Below are positions 51,790 to 60,556 of a stretch of DNA of 64,000 nucleotides, piece after piece; the stretch's first letter is position 1, and every line of letters starts with the position of its first letter. This DNA comes from Agrococcus sp. Marseille-P2731. Lineage in GTDB: Bacteria; Actinomycetota; Actinomycetes; Actinomycetales; Microbacteriaceae. The stretch covers positions 310,001-374,000 of the forward strand of contig NZ_FPEG01000003.1 in assembly GCF_900117395.1 (NCBI RefSeq), in the 5' to 3' direction. The notes below the pieces were generated by a model. It ran no database searches. It was given only the letters and a program-made list of their open reading frames with translations, and was not told the origin of the DNA. The translations under genes and the position numbers were made by a program.

Positions 51790-53903
51790 GCTGGCCCCTC
51801 CCCCGCGCCCGCGGACGTCGCGCCCTGGGCCTGGATCGCGGTGATCGCGATCGTGTTGACGATGTCGCTCACGAGCGCCCCGCGGGAGAGGTCGTTCACC
51901 GGCTTGTTCAGCCCCTGCAGCACCGGGCCGATCGCGAGCGCGCCGGCCGACCGCTGCACGGCCTTGTAGGTGTTGTTGCCCGTGTTGAGGTCCGGGAAGA
52001 CGAAGACCGTGGCCCGTCCGGCCACCTGCGACTCGGGCATCTTCTTCTGCGCGACGGCCGCATCCGCCGCCGCGTCGTACTGGATCGGGCCCTCCACCGC
52101 CAGCTCAGGCGCCCGCTCGCGCACCAGCGCGGTCGCCGCGCGCACGCGGTCGACCTCTGCTCCTGTGCCCGACTCGCCGGTCGAGTAGGAGAGCATCGCG
52201 ACCCGGGGCTCGATGCCGAAGTCGCGCGCCGTCTGCGCCGAGGAGATCGCGATGTCCGCGAGCTCCTCGACGGTCGGCTCGGGGATCACCGCGCAGTCGC
52301 CGTAGACGAGCACGCGATCGGCGAGGGCCATGAGGAACACGCTCGAGACGACCGAGACACCCGGCTTCGTCTTGATCGTCTCGAACGAGGGCTTGATCGT
52401 GTGAGCCGTGGTGTGCGCGGCGCCGGAGACCATGCCGTCGGCGTCGCCGGTGTGCACCATCAGTGTGCCGAAGTAGCTCACGTCGAGCAGTCGCTCCATC
52501 GCCTGCTCGATCGTGACGCCCTTGTGGGCGCGCATGCGCTGGTACTCGGCGGCATACTTCGGCCGCAGCTCGTCGTCGTCGGTCGCGACGATGCGGGCGC
52601 GCGCGAGGTCGAGCCCGAGGCTCGCGGCGCGCTGGCGGATCGCGGGCTCGTCGCCGAGGATCGTGAGCTCGGCGATGCCGCGCGCCAGCACGGTCGAGGC
52701 GGCCTGCAGGATGCGGTCGTCATCTCCCTCGGGGAGCACGATGTGGCGCACGCTCTGACGCGCGCGCTCGATGAGGCTGTGCTCGAAGATGAGCGGCGTC
52801 ACGACGTCGGTCGTCGCGACCTCGAGGCGCTCGAGCAGCGCCGCGGCGTCGACGTGCTGCTCGAACAGCGCGAGCGCCGAGTCGCGCTTGCGCTGCGTGC
52901 CGTCGATCAGCGAGCCGCGCGTCGTCGCGATGCGCCTGGCTGTCTCGTAGGTGCCGTGCGGGCTCGTGCCGATCGGCAGCTCGAGGTCGAGGCCGTCGAG
53001 CAGGCGCTGCACCGCCGGGTGCAGCTCGAAGCCGCCGTTCAGGATGATGCCCGCGATCGACGGGAACGTGTCGGACTGCTGCGCGAGCAGCGTGCCCACC
53101 ACGACGTCGGAGCGATCGCCCGGCATGACCAGGATGCCGCCCTCGATGAGGCGCTCGAGCACGTGCTCCATCGACATGCCCGCGACGACGGTGCCGAGCG
53201 ACTCGCGCGCCAGCAGCTCGGCGTCGCCGCGCAGCAGGGTCGCTTCGGTCGCCGCGAAGAGCGCGCCGACGCTCGGCGCGCTCAGCAGGGCGTCCTCGGG
53301 GATCGACCAGATCGGCACTCCCTCCGGCGCCGCATCCGCCACCGATCCGGGGATCGCGTCGATCGCCGACGGCTCTGCGCGATTCACGACGATGCCGGCG
53401 ATGGATGCGTGGGCCTGCGCGAGCTCTGTCGTCGTCACGTCCGCGAGCTGGCGCAGCTGGTCGGCGCTTCGAGGCGCATCGGTCTCGGGGTCGCGACCAC
53501 CGAGCACCAGCAGCACGGATGCGCCGAGGTTGGCGGCGACGCGCGCGTTGAAGCCGAGCTCGGTCGGACTGCCCACGTCGGTGTAGTCGGAGCCGACGAT
53601 GACGATGGCGTCGAACCGCTCGTCGATGCGGTGATAGCGGTCGACGATGGTTGCGAGGGCAGCCTCGGCGTCGTCGTGCACCGCGGCGTAGGTGGTGCCG
53701 ATCGCCTCGTCGTAGTCGAGGTCGACCGCCTCGTGCGCGAGCAGCAGCTCGAGCACCTCGTCGCGCTGCTGCTCGGAGCGCGCGACCGGTCGGAAGACTC
53801 CGACGCGCTCGACCCGGCGGCTGAGCGCTTCGACGAGCCCCAGCGCGACGATCGACTTGCCTGCGTGGCCTTCGGGGGAAGCGATGACGATTCGGGTCGG
53901 CAC
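51786..53903 (-). CDS. pta: Phosphate acetyltransferase (long form)
   Basis: Interconverts acetyl-CoA and acetyl-phosphate. 705 residues, the long three-domain type: N-terminal P-loop domain (SPEGHAGKSIVALGL), DRTGG-like middle domain (DRSDVVVGTLLAQ), and the C-terminal catalytic PTA_PTB domain (HIVLPEGDDDRILQAA; YFGTLMVHTGDADGMVSGAAHTTAHTIKP; FVFPDLNTGNNTYKAVQR). The GTG start 53903 is preceded by TAGCCT at 6 nt, so probably leaderless. ackA follows with a 4-nt overlap. Confidence 0.96.
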   Translation of the reverse strand: MPTRIVIASPEGHAGKSIVALGLVEALSRRVERVGVFRPVARSEQQRDEVLELLLAHEAVDLDYDEAIGTTYAAVHDDAEAALATIVDRYHRIDERFDAIVIVGSDYTDVGSPTELGFNARVAANLGASVLLVLGGRDPETDAPRSADQLRQLADVTTTELAQAHASIAGIVVNRAEPSAIDAIPGSVADAAPEGVPIWSIPEDALLSAPSVGALFAATEATLLRGDAELLARESLGTVVAGMSMEHVLERLIEGGILVMPGDRSDVVVGTLLAQQSDTFPSIAGIILNGGFELHPAVQRLLDGLDLELPIGTSPHGTYETARRIATTRGSLIDGTQRKRDSALALFEQHVDAAALLERLEVATTDVVTPLIFEHSLIERARQSVRHIVLPEGDDDRILQAASTVLARGIAELTILGDEPAIRQRAASLGLDLARARIVATDDDELRPKYAAEYQRMRAHKGVTIEQAMERLLDVSYFGTLMVHTGDADGMVSGAAHTTAHTIKPSFETIKTKPGVSVVSSVFLMALADRVLVYGDCAVIPEPTVEELADIAISSAQTARDFGIEPRVAMLSYSTGESGTGAEVDRVRAATALVRERAPELAVEGPIQYDAAADAAVAQKKMPESQVAGRATVFVFPDLNTGNNTYKAVQRSAGALAIGPVLQGLNKPVNDLSRGALVSDIVNTIAITAIQAQGATSAGAGEGPA

Positions 53904-53909
53904 GGCTTC

Positions 53910-53915
53910 AGGCTA
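53910..53915 (-). promoter_or_regulatory. -10 box of pta-ackA (leaderless)
   Basis: TAGCCT on the reverse strand, 6 nt before the GTG start. Confidence 0.45.
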
Positions 53916-53930
53916 GCCCGCCGACCTTAG

Positions 53931-53946
53931 GTCACGAAACGGTAAC
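53931..53946 (+). promoter_or_regulatory. Direct repeat GTCAC-N6-GTAAC upstream of the subtilisin gene
   Basis: GTCAC (53931-53935) and GTAAC (53942-53946) repeat at an 11-bp period, one helical turn. As I recall, this GTNAC-N6-GTNAC layout resembles sites of the actinobacterial envelope regulator MtrA. It lies about 100 nt before a cell-wall protease gene and about 40 nt before a TAGATT -10 box (53987-53992). Confidence 0.4.
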
Positions 53947-54003
53947 GCTTGGCTCACCGCCATATCGGCCCACCACAGCCCGAGCATAGATTCGAGCGCA
54001 TCC

Positions 54004-54021
54004 GCCCCGTCTCTTCGGGGC
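54004..54021 (+). other. Hairpin in the 5' leader of the subtilisin gene
   Basis: GCCCCG, TCTCTT, CGGGGC: 6-bp stem in the leader, 17 nt before the ribosome binding site AAGGA. It may protect the mRNA or be incidental. Confidence 0.35.
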
Positions 54022-54045
54022 TTCGTCACGAACGAAGGATCACCT

Positions 54046-57000
54046 GTGATTTCACACACCACTAGGCGTGTGCGTCTTCGCCGTGGCCTCGCACTCACAA
54101 CTGCCCTCGCGCTCAGCGCGGGGGCATCTGTGCTCGGTGCGGCCGCGGCCGGCGCAGCGCCGATCGAGCAGCAGCGCTCGATCGACACGAGCGGATTCGA
54201 GAGCGGGCGCTACATCGTCGTGCTCGACAACGATCCGCTCGCGACCTACCGAGGGGGGCTGCCGAACCTGGCTCGCACCGCTCCGCTGGGGGATGCGGAC
54301 ATCGACGTCTCGACCTCGGCAGCGACCGCGTACGCCCAGCACCTCGAGAGCCAGCAGACCGCTGTCGCCAGCTCGATCGGCGCGGAGGTCGCCGCGAGCC
54401 TGACGGTGACGATGAACGGCTTCATCGCCGACCTGTCGGCCGAGCAGGCGCTCGACCTCGCCAGCGACGGTCGCGTCTCGCAGATCTTCCCGGACGAGAT
54501 CCTCCAGGTCACCGCGAGCCCCGCCAACGAGTTCCTCGACCTCGAGGGCCTCTGGGCCGAGGTCGGCGGCGTCGACGAGGCCGGAGCCGGAGTCGTCGTC
54601 GGTGTCATCGACACGGGCATCGCGCCCGAGAACCCGCTCTTCGCCGGCGAGCCGCTCGGCACCACGCCGGGCGCCGAGCCCTACTGGGACGGCGACGCCA
54701 TCGTCTACGAGAAGGGCGACGGCAACACCTTCTCCGGTGCCTGCGAGACCGGCACCCAGTTCACCGTCGAGGACTGCTCGACGAAGATCATCACGGCGCG
54801 CTACTTCGTCGACGGCTACGGCACCGCCGACCTCGGCTCCGAGGACCAGGTCCCGGGCGAGTACGTGTCGCCGCGCGACGGCGACGGCCACGGCTCGCAC
54901 ACCGCGTCGACCGCGGCCGGCAACGCCGAGGTCGCGATCACGTCCGCTGGTGGTGAGGACCTCGGCACCATGTCGGGCGTCGCCCCCGAGGCGCGCATCG
55001 CCGCGTACAAGGCCTGCTGGTCGGGTCCCGACCCGACGACCACCGATGACGACGGCTGCTCCAGCAGCGACCTCGTGGAGGCGATCGACCAGGCCGTGAT
55101 CGACGGCGTGGACGTCATCAACTACTCGATCGGTGGCGGCGCAGCCACCTCGGTCGCCACGGCCACGGACGTCTCGTTCCTCGGTGCTGCGGCTGCCGGT
55201 GTCTTCGTCTCGGTCTCGGCCGGCAACAGCGGCCCGGACGCATCGACGCTCGACCACGCAGCTCCGTGGTACACCACGGTCGCCGCTTCCAGCGTCCCGA
55301 ACTACGAGGCGACCGTCGTCCTCGAGGGCGACGTCCGCCTCCCGGGCGGATCGATCACGGTCCCCATGGGCGAGGACGCCGAGCCCATCACCGGGCCGTT
55401 CGTCTACGCCGGCGACATCGCTGCAGCGGGCGCTGACCCCGCTGAGGCGGCACTCTGCATCGCGGACACGCTCGACCCGGCACTCGCTGCCGACAGCATC
55501 GTGCTCTGCGACCGCGGCGTGAACGCGCGCGTCGACAAGTCCGCCGAGGTCGAGGCCGCTGGCGGCATCGCCGCAGTGATCGTCAACGTCACGCCGGGCT
55601 CGATCGACCTCGACGACCACGTCATCCCGACCGTGCACCTCGATGCCCAGTACCGCGACCAGCTCCTGGCTGCGGCGCAGGCGGACGGCGCGACGGTCAC
55701 GCTCGAGGCTGGCAACAGCTCGGGCATCGCGACTCCCGCGCCCGTCGTGGCGGGCTTCTCGTCGCGCGGCCCGGCGCTCGCGGATGGCAGCGACGTCATC
55801 AAGCCCGATGTCGCCGCCCCCGGTGTCGGCATCATCGCGGCCGGCCCCAACCCGGCCGACGGCGAGCCGAGCTTCGCACTGCTCTCCGGCACGTCGATGG
55901 CCGCACCGCACGTCGCGGGCCTCGGCGCGATCTACCTGGGCGCGCACCCCAACGCCACCCCGGCAGAGGTCAAGTCGGCGCTCATGACGACGGCGACGGA
56001 CACGCTGAACGATGACGGCACGGAGTCGACGGATGTGTGGGCACAGGGCGCAGGCCACGTGAACACGCAGTCGATGCTCGATGCCGGCCTCATCTACCAG
56101 AACGGCACCGCCGACTGGTACGGCTACCTCCGCGGGATCGGCTACGGCCTGCCCGACGCGTGGGTCGGCTCGCCGATCGATCCGAGCGACGTGAACATCG
56201 CGTCGATCGCGATCGGCTCGCTCGCCGGCATGCAGACGGTGACCCGCACGGTCACGGCGCTCGAGGCGGGTTCGTACACCGCGTCGGTCACCGATGTCCC
56301 GGGAGTCGACGTCGAGGTCTCGCCCTCGACGCTGACCTTCGACGCAGCGGGTGACACCGCCACCTTCGAGGTGACGTTCACCACTGAGGACGCCCCGCTG
56401 GCCTCCTGGTCGACGGGTTCGCTCACTTGGACCAGCGCGGAGCACACCGTGCGCTCGCCGCTGGCGGTCCGCCCGGTCGCCGTCGCGGTGCCCGAGTGGG
56501 TCGAGGGCATGGGCACGTCGGGTGAGACGCCGATCTCCGGTGTCTCCGGTCTCGCTGGTGAGATCGAGCTCCAGGCGAACGGCCTCGTGCCGTTCGAGGA
56601 GTTCGTGACCGGTGGCGGCGTCGAGGGCCAGGTCCTCGACTTCCCGCTCGAGATCCCCGCGGGCGAGCTCGCTCGCTACTTCTCGCTGGACGCCGACGAC
56701 AACACCGCTGACCTCGACCTCTACGTGCAGCGCATGCAGAACGGCAACCCGGTGGAGCAGTGGGTCGGCGGCACCGCGGCAGCCGACGAGCAGGTCCTCC
56801 TGGAGGACCCGCAGGCCGGCACCTACCGCGTGCGCGTCGTCATCTTCGCCGAGGGCGGCGAGGGGGCACCGGTCAACTTCACGGTCGACCAGGTGGCCGT
56901 CACGCCCGGTCAGCAGGAGGGCTCGTTCACGACGGACCCCACCTCGCTGACGGGTGAGATCGCAGCACCCTTCTCCTTCACGGCGGAGTGGCGGGGTCTC

Positions 57001-57993
57001 GACCTCGACCGCGAGTACCTCGGCCTGATCGGGTACAACGACTCGGAGGAGCGGACCTACGTCCACGTCACGAGCGGCGAGGTGGCCATGCCGGCGCCTG
57101 ACCGCATCGCGGGCGGCAACCGCTTCGAGACCGCTGTCGCGATCTCGCAGCAGGGCTACCCGGAGGGTGCGGACGTCGTCTACATCGCCAGCGGCCAGAA
57201 GTTCCCGGACGGGCTGGCGGCGGCTCCCGCTGCTGCTCGCGAGGATGCTCCGCTGCTGCTGACGATGGCCAACGAGCTGTCGGACGCGGTCGTCGAGGAG
57301 ATCGAGCGCCTGTCGCCCGATCGCATCGTGATCGTGGGCGCTGAGCCCTCCGTCTCGGCGGCAGTCGCCGACCAGCTCGCTGACATGGCGGCCACGGTCG
57401 ACCGCGTCGGCGGCGTCAACCGCTTCGAGACCAGCCGTCTCATCGCGGAGTACGCCTTCGAGGGCTCGGCGAACGCGTTCATCGCGACCGGTCGCAACTT
57501 CCCCGACGCCCTGTCGGCGGGAGCTGCTGCTGGCTCGATCGACGCGCCGATCCTCCTGGTGGACGGCATGGCAGCAGGCGTCGACGAGGCCACCATGGCC
57601 GAGCTCGACCGCCTGGGCGCGCAGAACGTGTACCTGCAGGGAGACCAGCGCTCGATGTCGAACGGCATCGAGCTGGACTTCGACAACGCAGGCCACGTCG
57701 TGCACCGCTTCGCCGGCGCGAACCGCTTCCAGACGGCAGTGCTCGTCAACCAGGCGTTCTTCACGGCGCCGGTGCCGGCGATGTACATCGCCAGCGGCAT
57801 GAAGTTCCCGGATGCCCTGAGCGCCTCAGCGCTCGCGGCCTCCGAGGGTGCGCCGCTGTACCTGGCGCAGCCGACGTGCATCGACTCGCAGATCGTCACG
57901 GAGAGCCTGCGACTCGACCAGCCGCCGGTCTTCCTGCTCGGTGACGAGAACACGCTGTCGGCTGAGGTCGCGGAGTACGCGATCTGCGGCTAG
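54046..57993 (+). CDS. Subtilisin-family serine protease with PA domain and three cell-wall-binding repeats
   Basis: 1315 residues. N-terminal signal peptide (basic residues, then LALTTALALSAGASVLGAAAAGAAP), an inhibitor-I9-type propeptide (YIVVLDNDPLATY ... QIFPDEILQVT), then the S8 catalytic domain with Asp189 (GVIDTGIAPENP), His282 (GDGHGSHTAS) and Ser617 (LSGTSMAAPHVAG). A PA domain is inserted between His and Ser (about 450-570). Beta-rich domains follow, and residues 1020-1315 are three CWB2 repeats (RIAGGNRFETAVAIS; RVGGVNRFETSRLIA; RFAGANRFQTAVLVN), which hold relatives to wall polymers. GTG 54046 has AAGGA upstream. It is flanked by a UUCG-capped terminator. Role: wall-attached protein degradation or processing. 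Confidence 0.94.
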   Translation: MISHTTRRVRLRRGLALTTALALSAGASVLGAAAAGAAPIEQQRSIDTSGFESGRYIVVLDNDPLATYRGGLPNLARTAPLGDADIDVSTSAATAYAQHLESQQTAVASSIGAEVAASLTVTMNGFIADLSAEQALDLASDGRVSQIFPDEILQVTASPANEFLDLEGLWAEVGGVDEAGAGVVVGVIDTGIAPENPLFAGEPLGTTPGAEPYWDGDAIVYEKGDGNTFSGACETGTQFTVEDCSTKIITARYFVDGYGTADLGSEDQVPGEYVSPRDGDGHGSHTASTAAGNAEVAITSAGGEDLGTMSGVAPEARIAAYKACWSGPDPTTTDDDGCSSSDLVEAIDQAVIDGVDVINYSIGGGAATSVATATDVSFLGAAAAGVFVSVSAGNSGPDASTLDHAAPWYTTVAASSVPNYEATVVLEGDVRLPGGSITVPMGEDAEPITGPFVYAGDIAAAGADPAEAALCIADTLDPALAADSIVLCDRGVNARVDKSAEVEAAGGIAAVIVNVTPGSIDLDDHVIPTVHLDAQYRDQLLAAAQADGATVTLEAGNSSGIATPAPVVAGFSSRGPALADGSDVIKPDVAAPGVGIIAAGPNPADGEPSFALLSGTSMAAPHVAGLGAIYLGAHPNATPAEVKSALMTTATDTLNDDGTESTDVWAQGAGHVNTQSMLDAGLIYQNGTADWYGYLRGIGYGLPDAWVGSPIDPSDVNIASIAIGSLAGMQTVTRTVTALEAGSYTASVTDVPGVDVEVSPSTLTFDAAGDTATFEVTFTTEDAPLASWSTGSLTWTSAEHTVRSPLAVRPVAVAVPEWVEGMGTSGETPISGVSGLAGEIELQANGLVPFEEFVTGGGVEGQVLDFPLEIPAGELARYFSLDADDNTADLDLYVQRMQNGNPVEQWVGGTAAADEQVLLEDPQAGTYRVRVVIFAEGGEGAPVNFTVDQVAVTPGQQEGSFTTDPTSLTGEIAAPFSFTAEWRGLDLDREYLGLIGYNDSEERTYVHVTSGEVAMPAPDRIAGGNRFETAVAISQQGYPEGADVVYIASGQKFPDGLAAAPAAAREDAPLLLTMANELSDAVVEEIERLSPDRIVIVGAEPSVSAAVADQLADMAATVDRVGGVNRFETSRLIAEYAFEGSANAFIATGRNFPDALSAGAAAGSIDAPILLVDGMAAGVDEATMAELDRLGAQNVYLQGDQRSMSNGIELDFDNAGHVVHRFAGANRFQTAVLVNQAFFTAPVPAMYIASGMKFPDALSASALAASEGAPLYLAQPTCIDSQIVTESLRLDQPPVFLLGDENTLSAEVAEYAICG

Positions 57994-58003
57994 CAGCGCA
58001 GTA

Positions 58004-58041
58004 GGAGCGGGGGCGGGGACTTCGGTTCCCGCCCCCGTTCC
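58004..58041 (+). terminator. Terminator with TTCG tetraloop after the subtilisin gene
   Basis: A 17-bp stem (two G-T pairs) from GGAGCGGGGGCGGGGAC to GTTCCCGCCCCCGTTCC, closed by C-TTCG-G, an extra-stable tetraloop. It starts 11 nt after the stop. Confidence 0.9.
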
Positions 58042-58050
58042 TCGTGGGGC

Positions 58051-58056
58051 TAGAAT
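58051..58056 (+). promoter_or_regulatory. -10 box of tRNA-Ser
   Basis: TAGAAT (5 of 6 match), 29 nt before the tRNA; a transcript start near 58063 leaves a 22-nt leader. Confidence 0.5.
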
Positions 58057-58084
58057 CGCAGGGTTGGCCTCGCGAGGCCGGCAC

Positions 58085-58172
58085 GGAGGATTCGCCTAGT
58101 GGCCTATGGCGCACGCTTGGAAAGCGTGTTGGGTGCAAGCCCTCAGGGGTTCGAATCCCCTATCCTCCGCCA
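58085..58172 (+). tRNA. tRNA-Ser (anticodon GGA), CCA encoded
   Basis: Acceptor GGAGGAT pairs with ATCCTCC; D-arm CGCCTAGTGGCCTATGGCG; anticodon loop TTGGAAA closed by CACGC/GCGTG; long variable arm TTGGGTGCAAGCCCTCA; T-loop GTTCGAATC. Discriminator G, followed by CCA at 58170-58172. Anticodon GGA reads TCC/TCT. Confidence 0.97.
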
Positions 58173-58177
58173 CGCGT

Positions 58178-58215
58178 GAAGAAGCGGGACATCCTGAGCG
58201 ATGTCCCGCTTCTTC
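58178..58215 (+). terminator. Terminator after tRNA-Ser
   Basis: GAAGAAGCGGGACATC (58178-58193), loop CTGAGC, GATGTCCCGCTTCTTC (58200-58215): perfect 16-bp stem, 6 nt after the tRNA. It also faces the convergent M20 peptidase gene. Confidence 0.92.
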
Positions 58216-58253
58216 GTCTGCGGCCGGCGGCATCCTCCGGCCCTCGACACGCG

Positions 58254-59573
58254 CTACAGGTGCGCTCCGCAGCGCCGGGCGGCGAGCACGGCGAGGGTGC
58301 GCGTCGTGGCGATCAGCTCGTCGATCTGCACCTGCTCGCGCGGCGCGTGGGCGTAGCGCACGTCGCCGGGGCCGTAGTGCAGCGTGGGGATGCCCCCCAT
58401 CCCCGCGTACAGCCGGAGGTCGCTGCCGTAGGGCGCTCCGGTGAGGCCCGCCTCGCGGTGCTCGATGTGCCGGATCGCGCCGATCACCTCGTCGACGAGC
58501 GGGTGCGCTGCGTCGAGCTGTCCGCTCGCGAACTGCCCGCCGGGCCAGGTGACGTGCACGGGGTGATCGCGAAGCCACGCATCACGCTCGCAGGCTGCGG
58601 CGACCGCTCGCTCCAGGGCTGCCCGAGCACCTGCGACCGGCTCCCCCAGCTGCACGCCCAGGCGCCCCTGGGCGACCAGCAGGTCTGGCACGCTGCTCGC
58701 CCAATCGCCGGCTCGCACGGTGCCGATCGAGATCGGATACGGCAGCGGGTTGCCGTCGAAGAGACGATCCGGATGCGCGTTGCGCGCACGCTCGAGGTCG
58801 AGCAGAGCAGCGTGCACGGGCAGGAAGGCGTCGATGGCGCTGTAGCCGCTCAGCCGCGCGCTGCCGTGCGCGGCGCGGCCGGCGATGCGCAGCTCGAAGG
58901 TCAGCGCGCCCGCGTTGCCCACCACGAGGTCGCTGCTCGTCGGCTCGGTGATGATGGCCGCCTCACCGCGGTGACCGCGCAGGATGGTCGCGAACGCGCC
59001 CAGGCCGCCGTCCTCCTCGCCGACGACGGAGTGCAGCGCGAACGAGCGCTCGAGCCGCACACCGGATGCGACGAGCGCGCGGGCGACGGCCAGGTTCGCC
59101 GCAGCACCCGCCTTCATGTCGCAGGCGCCGCGGCCGTGGACGCCACCGCCGCGGATGGCGCCGCTGAAGGGATCCCGGTCCTGCCACCTGTCGAGGTCGC
59201 CGGTCGGGACGACATCCACGTGCGCCTGCAGCACGAGCGCGGGCACGCCACCGGCATCGCCCAGCACGCCGACCACGCCGTAGCCCTCGGTGCGCGGCGC
59301 CTCGGTGCCGGGGAAGTCGGGATGGCCAGCCAGGCCGTCGAGGTCCAGCTTCCAGGCGTCGACGTCGAAGCCGAGCGTCGCCAGCCGACGCGCATGCTGG
59401 TGCTGGAGCTCGGACTCGGCGTCCGACCCCGTCACGCTCGGCACTCGGATGAGGTCGACGAGGTCGCCGACGAGCGCGTCGACATCGATCGCGTCGAGCA
59501 CGCGGGCCTCCGCCGCGGCGCGGGTCGTCGGCGAGGCGGAGTCGAGGGTGAGGCCAGGGCGCGGGGAGGTCAC
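58254..59573 (-). CDS. M20 family metallopeptidase (ArgE/DapE-like deacylase)
   Basis: 439-residue zinc-dependent peptidase/deacylase. Metal ligands: His and first Asp region in VLQAHVDVVPTGD, bridging Asp in HGRGACDMKAG, Glu pair in SVVGEEDGGLG, Glu in AIITEPTSSDLVVG, and C-terminal His in VRYAHAPREQV. The dimerisation (lid) domain lies between (VGNAGALTFELRIAGRAAHGS). It is likely an N-acyl-amino acid deacylase or ArgE/DapE relative; substrate unknown. The GTG 59573 is 6 nt after a TAGGTT box. It is divergent from a LysR-type gene (74-nt gap), which probably regulates it. Confidence 0.88.
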   Translation of the reverse strand: MTSPRPGLTLDSASPTTRAAAEARVLDAIDVDALVGDLVDLIRVPSVTGSDAESELQHQHARRLATLGFDVDAWKLDLDGLAGHPDFPGTEAPRTEGYGVVGVLGDAGGVPALVLQAHVDVVPTGDLDRWQDRDPFSGAIRGGGVHGRGACDMKAGAAANLAVARALVASGVRLERSFALHSVVGEEDGGLGAFATILRGHRGEAAIITEPTSSDLVVGNAGALTFELRIAGRAAHGSARLSGYSAIDAFLPVHAALLDLERARNAHPDRLFDGNPLPYPISIGTVRAGDWASSVPDLLVAQGRLGVQLGEPVAGARAALERAVAAACERDAWLRDHPVHVTWPGGQFASGQLDAAHPLVDEVIGAIRHIEHREAGLTGAPYGSDLRLYAGMGGIPTLHYGPGDVRYAHAPREQVQIDELIATTRTLAVLAARRCGAHL

Positions 59574-59579
59574 GTGGTG

Positions 59580-59585
59580 AACCTA
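59580..59585 (-). promoter_or_regulatory. -10 box of the M20 peptidase gene (leaderless)
   Basis: TAGGTT on the reverse strand, 6 nt before the GTG start. Confidence 0.45.
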
Positions 59586-59632
59586 GTTCGACGTCAGCCC
59601 TCGACGGAATAGCGCGATCTCGTAAGCATCGA

Positions 59633-59645
59633 CATAGGATCTATG
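59633..59645 (+). promoter_or_regulatory. Palindrome over the LysR-gene promoter
   Basis: CATAG-GAT-CTATG. TAGGAT (59635-59640) in it is a -10 box 7 nt before the GTG at 59648. A likely autoregulatory binding site, and perhaps also the control site for the divergent M20 gene. Confidence 0.45.
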
Positions 59646-59647
59646 AC

Positions 59648-60550
59648 GTGCTCCAGCCGCAGCAGCTCCGCGTGCTCGTCGCGATCCGCGAACAGGGTTC
59701 GCTGACCGCAGCCGCGGCGTCGATGGGCTACGGCGTGCCGACGATCGCGCATCACCTGTCGTCGCTCGAGCGGCACTTCCGTGCCCGACTCGTGGAGCGC
59801 GACCGTCGCGGTGCGCGGCTCACCCCGCTCGGTGCGGTGCTGGTCGAGGAGGCGGTGCAGATCCTCGCGCGGCTCGAGCAGGCCGAGCGGCTCGTCACGA
59901 CCCAGCGCGACCAGGGGCTCACGACCATCCGCATCGGCACCTTCGCCTCGATGGGGTCCCAGCTGCTCCCCCGAGCCATCCGCAGCCTCCGATCGCGGAT
60001 GCCGGTGCAGGTCGAGGTGGTCGAGGCCGAGCCCACCGGGGTGGTGCAGCTGCTGCAGGCCGGGGAGATCCACGCCGGCCTGATCTACGACTCCGCCGAG
60101 GACCCCGCCTTCACCTCACCGGAGCTGCGGATGCAGGTGCTGCTCGAGGAGCGCTACCGGGTGCTCGTCGCAGGCGGCACCGAGCAGCACGACGACGTCG
60201 CGATGGACATCGCCGCGCTCGCGGATGCCGACTGGATCTGCAGCCGGCACGAGTCCGAGACCTCGGACCGCGTGCTGCGGCGCGTGGGGCGCAGCCTCGG
60301 CTTCGAGCCGCGCGTCCTCATGCGCACCGACGACCTCAACATGATCCACGGCCTCGTCGCCGAGGGACTGGCATGCACGATCATCGCGCCGAGCGCGGTG
60401 GACACCAGGTTCGCGGTTCGCGCGCTCCCCGCCGTCCAGAGCCTCGATGTGCGCCGCACCCTGTTCGTCCGCCCCAGGACGACCTCGCCGCGCGCGGTGG
60501 TGGAGCTGCAGCGCATCCTGGTGGACGTGCTGCACGCGCAGGTGGCGTGA
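59648..60550 (+). CDS. LysR family transcriptional regulator
   Basis: 300 residues. N-terminal winged HTH LQPQQLRVLVAIREQGSLTAAAASMGYGVPTIAHHLSSLERHF, then the LysR linker helix and a substrate-binding-like effector domain (IRIGTFASMGSQLLPRAIRSLRSRMP ... LMRTDDLNMIHGLVAEGLACTIIAP). Acts as a tetramer, usually activating a divergent gene in response to a metabolite. The target here is probably the M20 peptidase gene. GTG start at leaderless distance from TAGGAT. It is convergent with the HerA-like gene. Confidence 0.9.
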   Translation: MLQPQQLRVLVAIREQGSLTAAAASMGYGVPTIAHHLSSLERHFRARLVERDRRGARLTPLGAVLVEEAVQILARLEQAERLVTTQRDQGLTTIRIGTFASMGSQLLPRAIRSLRSRMPVQVEVVEAEPTGVVQLLQAGEIHAGLIYDSAEDPAFTSPELRMQVLLEERYRVLVAGGTEQHDDVAMDIAALADADWICSRHESETSDRVLRRVGRSLGFEPRVLMRTDDLNMIHGLVAEGLACTIIAPSAVDTRFAVRALPAVQSLDVRRTLFVRPRTTSPRAVVELQRILVDVLHAQVA

Positions 60551-60556
60551 CCCGGC

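Noticed and set aside
54052..57705. A 1217-residue reverse-strand open frame opposite the subtilisin gene
   Set aside because: It mirrors a protein with signal peptide, catalytic triad and repeats on the other strand; rich in Arg/Asp/Val shadow sequence.
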